Notes under the pieces: generated by a model
The model's input: the letters and a program-made list of their open reading frames with translations, nothing else
Told to the model about the DNA's origin: nothing
The model's database searches: none
Program-made: the position numbers and the translations under genes
Part shown: positions 41,798-47,271 of the stretch, one piece after another
Position numbering within the stretch: position 1 is the stretch's first letter
Layout: every line of letters starts with the position of its first letter
NCBI GenBank assembly: GCA_031282625.1
Contig: JAITDI010000023.1
Location: 1 to 47,271, forward strand
Source of the DNA: Candidatus Endomicrobiellum meruensis
Lineage (GTDB): Bacteria > Elusimicrobiota > Endomicrobiia > Endomicrobiales > Endomicrobiaceae
Length of the DNA: 47,271 nucleotides
Direction: 5' to 3'

Positions 41798-42652
41798 TTA
41801 TTTTTGTTGCTCGCTTTCAGAAGATGGGACTTCATAATTTACTTCAACGTCAAGATTTTCTTTTTCTTTATTGAACCATGTGTCAAATTTATCTTTTTCC
41901 AAAATTCTTTTTATGTTTTCTTTTGCTTTGTCAACAGATATAGGTGAGAGTTTTTGTTCAGATACTTTAAGTATTATATGGAAACCGTAGCGCGTTTCTA
42001 TAATTTCTGACATTTCATTATTTTTAAGTTTTAAAGCTACTGCTTCAAATTCAGGTACAAGAACACCCTGCTTTACAGGTCCAAGCAATCCACCATTTTG
42101 AGCTGTAGTGTCTTTAGAGACTTCTTTAGCTACTTGTTCAAATTTTGCACCATTTTTAAGCCTTTTGTAGGCGTTTTGAGCCGTCTCTTTGTCTGAGACA
42201 AGGATATGTCTCACAGTATATGCTATTGGTTTTTCAAATGTTGATTTATTTTCATTATAGTAGTTTTGAATTTCATTATCTGAAGCTTTTATCTCTTTTA
42301 AGTAAATATTCATAAGAAGTCCGTCTTTATAGTCAGCAAGTTGTTTTTGTTGTTCATTTTTAAAATCTTCTAAGGCTTTCTTGAATTCAGCTTGTTTTTC
42401 TATGCCGGCTTTCTTTGCTGCTTCTATTACTACAGACTGTTGTACTACAAGATCTACGAAATGTTTTCTTCCTATAGGTGTAGCTGCAAATTTTTGAAAA
42501 TCAGCAGATGTAGCTGATAATTTATCATTCAAGTCGTTTTCTGTAATTTTTTCATTGCCTACTTTAATAACAAACGGCTCATCTTTTTTGCATGCCGGTA
42601 AAGATAGCCCAAAAGCTGCTACGGCAGTAATAGTTAATGCTAATTTTCTCAC
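41798..42652 (-). CDS. Parvulin-type peptidyl-prolyl isomerase lipoprotein
   Basis: A 284-residue protein related to PrsA/PpiD: lipobox-like LPAC with Cys near residue 22, a SurA-N-like chaperone part (35-150), and a PPIC domain (about 150-245) with VRHILVSDKETAQ, KDTTAQNGGLLGPV, and RYGFHIILKV. I chose the GTG at 42652 with AAAGGAGA upstream; a longer reading from 42742 would cover two promoters and delay the signal peptide. It is likely the first gene of the transcript running through pdxA. Two parvulins in tandem point to a busy outer-membrane folding route. Confidence 0.88.
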   Translation of the reverse strand: MRKLALTITAVAAFGLSLPACKKDEPFVIKVGNEKITENDLNDKLSATSADFQKFAATPIGRKHFVDLVVQQSVVIEAAKKAGIEKQAEFKKALEDFKNEQQKQLADYKDGLLMNIYLKEIKASDNEIQNYYNENKSTFEKPIAYTVRHILVSDKETAQNAYKRLKNGAKFEQVAKEVSKDTTAQNGGLLGPVKQGVLVPEFEAVALKLKNNEMSEIIETRYGFHIILKVSEQKLSPISVDKAKENIKRILEKDKFDTWFNKEKENLDVEVNYEVPSSESEQQK

Positions 42653-42683
42653 TTGAGTCTCCTTTATGGTGTCGCAAATTATT

Positions 42684-42742
42684 AATATAAAGCATAATAC
42701 ACGGTAATGCAAAATTTTACTACTTTGCTTTTTGTTAGTCAA
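42684..42742 (-). promoter_or_regulatory. Two tandem promoters before the parvulin operon
   Basis: On the minus strand, distal: TTGACT (42742-42737) and TAAAAT (42719-42714), spacer 17. Proximal: TTGCAT (42712-42707) and TATATT (42689-42684), spacer 17. Both are within the 93-base gap between terC and the GTG at 42652, and the proximal start leaves a leader with the ribosome site. Two exact 17-base spacings make chance less likely. Confidence 0.65.
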
Positions 42743-42745
42743 ACA

Positions 42746-43654
42746 TCAGCTTTTTTTTCTTATTGAAACAAGAACTGAAATGCCTATAACTAAAGTTATG
42801 ACGACTAAGGATAATCCTGTGGAAATAGGTACGTATCTGGAAAGAATCATTTTTAACCCTACAAATATAAGAATGACTGCGATCCCGATATGCAAAAATT
42901 TAAATTTGGAAACAAAGTTTGAAAGAAGAAAATATAAGGAACGTAAGCCTATTATTGCAAAAATATTAGAAGAATAAACTATAAAAGTGTCTTTGGAAAT
43001 TGAAAGAACTGCTGGTATAGAATCTACTGCAAATATTAAATCGCTCATCTCTACTACAATTAAGGCTGCAAGCATAGGAGTTGCGTATATTTTTTTATTC
43101 TCTTTTATAAAGAATGTGTTATTTTCAGTATTATTTTTAAACGGAATTAATTTTTTGATTATGTTATATGCAATATTATATTTTGGGGTTATTTCTTTGT
43201 GATTTCCATACAACATTTTAATTGCTGTATAAACTAGCAATACACCGAAAATATATATTATCCAATGGAAAGTGTTTATAAGTTCAATCCCGATAAGTAT
43301 AAATAAAAATCTTAAAATTATAGCTCCTCCAATGCCGTAAATTAAAACCTTTGACTGATTAGCTTTAGACATTGCGAAATATGAAAATATCATAAGGAAC
43401 ACAAACATATTATCTATAGAAAGAGAATATTCCACAACATATCCTGCAAAAAATTCCAATGCTTTTTCGCGTCCAAGTGTAAAATATATACTTGCCCCAA
43501 AAAACAGCGAGAGACTTATCCAAACACAAACTATTATGGCTGCTTTTTTTGTTTTTATATTACCTTTATGTTTATTAAGTATTGATAAATCAATAAAGAG
43601 AGTGATTGTTGCGATTGTCCAAAACAGCAACCACATTAGAAATTTTGTATCCAT
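42746..43654 (-). CDS. TerC/Alx-family integral membrane protein
   Basis: A 302-residue protein with about nine membrane segments. Conserved TerC acidic positions appear in FAGYVVEYSLSIDNMFVF (near 73-90) and VEMSDLIFAVDSIPAVL (near 201-217), the sites that bind metal in this family. Alx/TerC proteins export Mn2+ or help load metal on exported proteins. No yybP-ykoY Mn riboswitch is visible in the 34-base gap to ychF. GGAGA precedes the ATG. Confidence 0.92.
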   Translation of the reverse strand: MDTKFLMWLLFWTIATITLFIDLSILNKHKGNIKTKKAAIIVCVWISLSLFFGASIYFTLGREKALEFFAGYVVEYSLSIDNMFVFLMIFSYFAMSKANQSKVLIYGIGGAIILRFLFILIGIELINTFHWIIYIFGVLLVYTAIKMLYGNHKEITPKYNIAYNIIKKLIPFKNNTENNTFFIKENKKIYATPMLAALIVVEMSDLIFAVDSIPAVLSISKDTFIVYSSNIFAIIGLRSLYFLLSNFVSKFKFLHIGIAVILIFVGLKMILSRYVPISTGLSLVVITLVIGISVLVSIRKKS

Positions 43655-43688
43655 TAAATCTCCAAATATTTACAGCTATATAGGAATC

Positions 43689-44780
43689 TTAAACATTAAA
43701 ACGGAACTCTATTATATCACCGTCTTTAACTACATATTCTTTTCCTTCGCTTCTAAGAAGACCTGCATCTTTTACAGCTTTTTCGTTTCCGAGCCTAAAT
43801 AAGTCGTCAAAACTCATGACTTCTGCTCTGATGAAGCCTCTTTCAAAGTCCGAATGTATTGAGCCTGCGGCTTGAGGAGCAGAAGATCCTTTTTTGATTG
43901 TCCAAGCTCTTACTTCAATTTCTCCGGCTGTAAGAAATGTTTCAAGACCAAGCAAGCTATAGCTTGCTCTTATGAGGCGATTAAGACCTGGCTCTTTAAT
44001 ACCCAAGTCTCTTAAGAAAGTTTCTCTATCGCTTTCAGACAATTCTGCAAGTTCGGCTTCAATTTTTGCACAAATAGGAATGGCTTGAGTATTTTCGTTT
44101 TTAGCTTTCTCTTTTACGGTTGCCGTATGTTTATTGCTCATTTCCGGCAAGTCATTTTCTGAGACATTGCAGGCATATAAAACAGGTTTTGTCGTTATCA
44201 AAAAAAATTCTTTTAATAATATTTTCTCGTCGTTGTTAAGTTTCAGTGTTCTAGCGGGATTTCCTGTATCAAGATGGGCTTTTACCTTTATCGCAAGCTC
44301 CATTTCGGCAAGCATTTTCTTATCGTTTATCCTCACGGCTTTTTGAAGTCTTTCAAGCCTTTTTGAAAGAGATTCCATGTCTGCCAAAACAAGTTCAGTA
44401 TCTATAATTTCTATATCGCGTAAAGGGTCAACTTCGACCATTACGTGCGTTATATCTTTGCTCTCAAAACATCTTACAACATGAACTATTGCTGCAGTTT
44501 CTCTTATATGAGCTAAAAATTGGTTGCCCAAACCTTCTCCTTGCGATGCTCCTTTTACTAGACCAGCTATGTCAACAAATTCAACTGCTGCTGGGACCTT
44601 TTTCTTTGCATGATACACCTTTTCAAGAAAGTTCAAACGATTATCGGGGACTTCAACCACTCCGACGTTTGGATCAATTGTACAAAAAGGGTAATTGGCG
44701 CATTCAGCTCCTGCTTTTGTTATAGCGTTAAACAGGGTAGATTTGCCAACATTTGGGAGTCCTACAATACCAAGCTTCAT
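43689..44780 (-). CDS. ychF: Redox-regulated ATPase YchF (Obg-like)
   Basis: A P-loop NTPase that binds ATP rather than GTP and associates with ribosomes. 363 residues. Seen: G1 GLPNVGKST at 7-15, the switch TIDPNVGVVEVPD, DIAGLVKGASQGEGLGNQFL, the altered NVSE in place of NKxD, and the C-terminal TGS domain (about 275-360, EIEVRAWTIKKGSSAPQAAG). ychF is often beside pth; here pth is 29 kb away. It lies 17 bases after proA. Confidence 0.95.
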   Translation of the reverse strand: MKLGIVGLPNVGKSTLFNAITKAGAECANYPFCTIDPNVGVVEVPDNRLNFLEKVYHAKKKVPAAVEFVDIAGLVKGASQGEGLGNQFLAHIRETAAIVHVVRCFESKDITHVMVEVDPLRDIEIIDTELVLADMESLSKRLERLQKAVRINDKKMLAEMELAIKVKAHLDTGNPARTLKLNNDEKILLKEFFLITTKPVLYACNVSENDLPEMSNKHTATVKEKAKNENTQAIPICAKIEAELAELSESDRETFLRDLGIKEPGLNRLIRASYSLLGLETFLTAGEIEVRAWTIKKGSSAPQAAGSIHSDFERGFIRAEVMSFDDLFRLGNEKAVKDAGLLRSEGKEYVVKDGDIIEFRFNV

Positions 44781-44797
44781 ATAAACCTCAAAGTTAA

Positions 44798-46060
44798 TTA
44801 TTTTCTTATTGTTCCGTTGCTTCTTATTACGTATTTTGTAGTGGTAAGCTCTTTTATTCCCATAGCTCCTCGTGCGTGCAATTTCTGTGTTGAAATCCCT
44901 ATTTCGCAGCCAAGACCAAAAACGCTGCCGTCGTGAAGTCTTGTGGAAGTATTTATAAAAACTGCCGCTGCGTCAACCTCAGCTACAAATTTGTCTGCAG
45001 TTGCTTTGTCGTTTGTTACAATTGCTTCTGAATGTTTAGAGCCGTACTTATTGATATGTGCTATAGCCTCTTGTAAAGAATTGACCACTTTTATTGATAC
45101 TTTAAGATCCAAATATTCGGTGCTCCAATCTTTTTCTTCAGCAGGTTTTATAGTGTTTACAATATTCCTTGAAATCTCACAGCCTTTAATTTCAACGTTC
45201 TCTTTGCTGTATATTTCGCATAATTTCGGCAGAATTTTATCTGCAATGTCTTTATGTACAAGCAATGTTTCCATTGCATTGCATACGGAAGGTCTTTGGC
45301 ATTTGGCGTTTACAGCTATATTTACAGACATATCAATATCGGCATCTTTGTCTATATATGTGTGGCACAAGCCTTTCCCATGAGATAGCACAGGCACAGT
45401 AGCATTTTTTTTGACAAAGTTAACAAATTCTTCGCTTCCCCGTGGTATAAGTAAATCTATGTAATTATCTAAATGCAGAAGTTCTTGCACAGCGCTTCTG
45501 TCTGCAGTGTCAATAAACTGAACAGCACCTTCAGGCATGCCTGCTTTTATGCCTGCCTCGTAAATTATTTTTACAAGAATTCTATTTGTGTTTAAAGCCT
45601 CAGAGCCGCCTTTCAAAATAACGGCGTTTCCTGCTTTTAGACAAAGCATTGCCGCGTCAACGGTAACATTCGGGCGAGCTTCGTAAATCATAGCTATAAC
45701 TCCTAAAGGCACTCTTATCTTTTTAACGTCAATATCAAACGAAGGCTTTGTTTCTTCAACAACAGTTCCGACAGGATCTTGTAAAAGTATTACATTTTTT
45801 ACGCCTGCTATTATGTCTGCGGCTCGTTTTTCATTTAGAGTCAACCTATCTATAAGTGTAGATGTTATCTTTGCGTCTTTTGCTGCTTGAACATCTATTT
45901 CGTTGTGAAAAAGTATTTCTTTTATATTTTGTTGTAAAGCTTCTGCCATTGCCGCAAGAATATTATTTTTCTGTTGAGCGTCCATAGCTGAAAGCTTAAC
46001 TGCTGCGTCTTTTGCCGCTCTTGCCCTAAGCTGTACTGTTTGTTTTATCTCATTATCCAT
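44798..46060 (-). CDS. proA: Glutamate-5-semialdehyde dehydrogenase (gamma-glutamyl phosphate reductase)
   Basis: Second step of proline synthesis from glutamate. 420 residues. Seen: the catalytic Cys260 in CNAMET, GVIAMIYEARPNVTVDA near 120-136, KAGNAVILKGGSEA near 142-155, and the GCEIGISTQKLHARGAMG block near the end. I chose ATG 46060, where GGAGA lies 7-10 bases upstream; in-frame upstream starts to 46087 add no supported residues. proB is not adjacent, as it usually is, so the glutamate kinase is unlinked or missing. Confidence 0.94.
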   Translation of the reverse strand: MDNEIKQTVQLRARAAKDAAVKLSAMDAQQKNNILAAMAEALQQNIKEILFHNEIDVQAAKDAKITSTLIDRLTLNEKRAADIIAGVKNVILLQDPVGTVVEETKPSFDIDVKKIRVPLGVIAMIYEARPNVTVDAAMLCLKAGNAVILKGGSEALNTNRILVKIIYEAGIKAGMPEGAVQFIDTADRSAVQELLHLDNYIDLLIPRGSEEFVNFVKKNATVPVLSHGKGLCHTYIDKDADIDMSVNIAVNAKCQRPSVCNAMETLLVHKDIADKILPKLCEIYSKENVEIKGCEISRNIVNTIKPAEEKDWSTEYLDLKVSIKVVNSLQEAIAHINKYGSKHSEAIVTNDKATADKFVAEVDAAAVFINTSTRLHDGSVFGLGCEIGISTQKLHARGAMGIKELTTTKYVIRSNGTIRK

Positions 46061-46193
46061 ATTTGTCTCCAAAAACATTGAAATCAAACATAAAATATTC
46101 TAACATATGCGAAAAATAAATGCTATATTTTTCACACTGGAGCCGCTGTATAGGGAGAATTCATAATTTATGTAGTTTAAATTAAATGGATTT

Positions 46194-46593
46194 ATATGTA
46201 AATATAACAAACTGTTGATTGTTTTTGGTTTATTCTTCGTTGCATTGTTTGTCTATATGATTTTTCTCTAAACCCCTTTTCTGGAGGATAAGCCAGAAAC
46301 TGATTTAAGTATTTTCTTAACAGGTGATCGCTTCTTTCTCCAGTCCAAAATTCCATACGTTGATTTTTATAGTGACCTTTGCAAATAATAAATGTAAACT
46401 AAACTAAACGGTACAGATTTTATATAGCTTATTTGATATTTTTTGTTGGGACTGTATTTTTAATTGCAATTTCTGATAGACCATTTGTTCATTATAATAT
46501 GATGATTGTTCCTTTGCTCGTGCCAGTTTTATCTTTATAAAGAATATTATCCTATTTACAATGAGATTGAAAATAATGAAAGTTATACTGTAA
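46194..46593 (+). pseudogene. Decayed YdcF-like (DUF218) envelope protein gene
   Basis: The frame from about 46194 reads YNKLLIVFGLFFVALFVYMIFL, a membrane anchor, is broken by TAA, and continues as TPFLEDKPETDLSIFLTGDR...KIPYVDFYS, ending at a stop near 46391. In another frame ATG-less DCSFARASFIFIKNI lies at about 46504-46550 and stops at 46591-46593. Membrane anchor, TGD(R) and the SFxxARA motif in this order recall the DUF218 family, which acts on envelope polymers. At least one nonsense codon and one or more frameshifts are needed. Assignment is tentative. The rest of 46061-46758 shows only AT-rich DNA and the hairpin listed separately. Confidence 0.45.
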
Positions 46594-46686
46594 TTTTTAA
46601 ACGTTATGGTTAATGTAGTGGCAATACAATCGGACGAATGTACTATATATAATTGGGAATATTTAATAAATTCTGGCATAAAACCT

Positions 46687-46720
46687 GTAAAGTCAAGCTG
46701 TGTTATCGGCTTGACTTTAC
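46687..46720. other. Perfect 12-base stem-loop
   Basis: GTAAAGTCAAGC (46687-46698) pairs perfectly with GCTTGACTTTAC (46709-46720) around a 10-base loop. Neither side ends in a good T-run (minus strand: AGGTTTTATG). It lies 38 bases past the stop of the small secreted protein gene on the minus strand, so it is probably its terminator or mRNA 3' stabiliser. Confidence 0.6.
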
Positions 46721-46758
46721 AATACAAATACAATCCTTGATTTCAAAAAGAAACAATC

Positions 46759-46995
46759 CTAGTCGTAAAGCGAAGCGTCATCTTGGTCTCCTCCAATTCT
46801 TATGGGAATTGCTGGTGTTCTTTGTAGTGTTAACCATGCAATAATAAATTCCCTTGGCAATCCTACGTCTTCGGCTTCTACTTCAGCTTCTACTTCTGGA
46901 CGGCAGGCTTCGTTTATGTCAACTTCATAAATAGGTCCTGCAAAGCTTAAAGATACAAAACATGACATCATTGCTAATAATAAAAGTCTTTTCAT
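46759..46995 (-). CDS. Small secreted acidic protein
   Basis: A 78-residue protein with a clear signal peptide (KR start, LLLLAMMSCFVSL core, cleavage near SFA-GP). The mature 58 residues contain an acidic VEAEVEAED repeat (residues 35-43), an amphipathic stretch REFIIAWLTLQ, a RIGGDQDDASLYD end, and one Cys at about 31. AAAGGAG lies seven bases before the ATG. It is not a known family to me. It resembles in plan the pseudogene at 10708-10933. A stop codon of an upstream frame touches its start (TAAATG). Confidence 0.75.
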   Translation of the reverse strand: MKRLLLLAMMSCFVSLSFAGPIYEVDINEACRPEVEAEVEAEDVGLPREFIIAWLTLQRTPAIPIRIGGDQDDASLYD

Positions 46996-47133
46996 TTATT
47001 CTCCTTTTTTTTCTGGACAAAACTTACTCATATCCTCTTCTAGGTTTTTCTTTACCTCCCCTGTTTCTTTGTCAACTTCAGACCCATCCGTATGTATGTC
47101 AGTCCTAAAATGATTGTAGTAGATAGATGTGAT
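46996..47133 (-). pseudogene. 3' remnant of an unknown gene upstream of the secreted protein
   Basis: The minus-strand frame from 47133 to the TAA at 46998-46996 is open for 45 codons without a start and reads YYNHFRTDIHTDGSEVDKE... ending FCPEKKGE. It is hydrophilic and acidic, and its stop is adjacent to the ATG of the 78-residue gene (TAAATG), as in an operon. A stop at 47134-47136 cuts it off on the upstream side. From 47137 to the window edge only AT-rich DNA is seen, with a short minus-strand frame (ARIRISLTAGHTLFNN) that may belong to another broken piece. Family unknown. Confidence 0.4.
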
Positions 47134-47271
47134 TTATTTTTGAATAAAAATAAAAAAAATAGTGATTTTTTTATAACTACTGGTTTGGCGAGTTGAAGTT
47201 AATTATCTGATTATTGAACAATGTATGACCTGCTGTAAGGGATATTCGTATTCTTGCCTGATTCTTAGGTA

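Noticed and set aside
43655..43688. Mn riboswitch (yybP-ykoY) before terC
   Set aside because: The gap to ychF is only 34 bases, too short for the element, and shows no matching sequence.
46404..46733. 109-codon minus-strand frame
   Set aside because: Lys/Ile/Asn-rich, no ribosome site, opposite to the YdcF-like pseudogene and crossing the 12-base hairpin; best seen as a chance frame.
1..47271. Insertion sequences, prophage or CRISPR arrays
   Set aside because: No transposase or phage genes were recognised, and no regularly spaced direct repeats were seen by eye in the intergenic regions.

Overview
The window is an AT-rich bacterial chromosome segment of tightly packed housekeeping genes from a diderm (outer-membrane) bacterium. 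Gene content, low GC and several freshly decayed genes fit the phylum Elusimicrobiota, most likely an Endomicrobium of the kind that lives in or with termite-gut flagellates. This assignment is an inference from gene families and erosion; no 16S gene is present. The diderm evidence is a signal-peptide beta-barrel porin ending in Phe, periplasmic parvulin-type chaperones and lipoproteins. There are no insertion sequences, prophage or CRISPR arrays.

Layout. 1-1470 (minus) is argF-maf. 1583-9253 is an uptake block: a sirtuin, the complete methionine ABC importer metN-metI-metQ, a dicarboxylate/amino-acid:cation symporter, a porin, a small lipoprotein (minus), and an alanine/glycine:cation symporter. 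The symbiont appears to import amino acids while still making arginine and proline (argF, proA). 9254-11059 is sparse: a DUF4833 protein, a cysteine-free Rrf2 regulator with its own promoter/palindrome, and a broken small secreted protein. 11060-15574 is a housekeeping run glmU-prs-rplY-pth-rlmB. 15575-16435 is a decayed U32-peptidase region. 16436-18258 holds a short pyruvate kinase and a ZIP metal transporter. 18299-24524 groups nucleic-acid functions (Fe-S RecB-like nuclease, RmuC, RNase H) around a large orphan histidine kinase, ending with a phasin-like helical protein.

24574-32450 has a Kef-type antiporter (minus), a B12-binding radical SAM/DUF2344 protein followed by RNase G, and a class A penicillin-binding protein (minus). 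32569-35805 is nadK-recN followed by a HEPN/MNT toxin-antitoxin-like pair. From 46060 down to 36254 nearly everything is on the minus strand: proA, ychF, terC, two parvulin chaperones, pdxA, rimI, a long TPR protein, ispE and a tRNA-Gln that starts one base after the ispE stop. The right end (46088-47271) has a decayed YdcF-like gene and a short secreted acidic protein preceded by a gene remnant.

The most interesting points are: the HEPN/MNT pair with intact active-site motifs; the pyruvate kinase lacking the C-terminal domain; MetN lacking the NIL regulatory domain; candidate leaderless transcripts (nadK, radical SAM gene); a possible family of small secreted proteins, one copy dead and one intact; and three or more recent pseudogenes showing ongoing genome reduction. 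I did not find a convincing wholly new multi-gene system.
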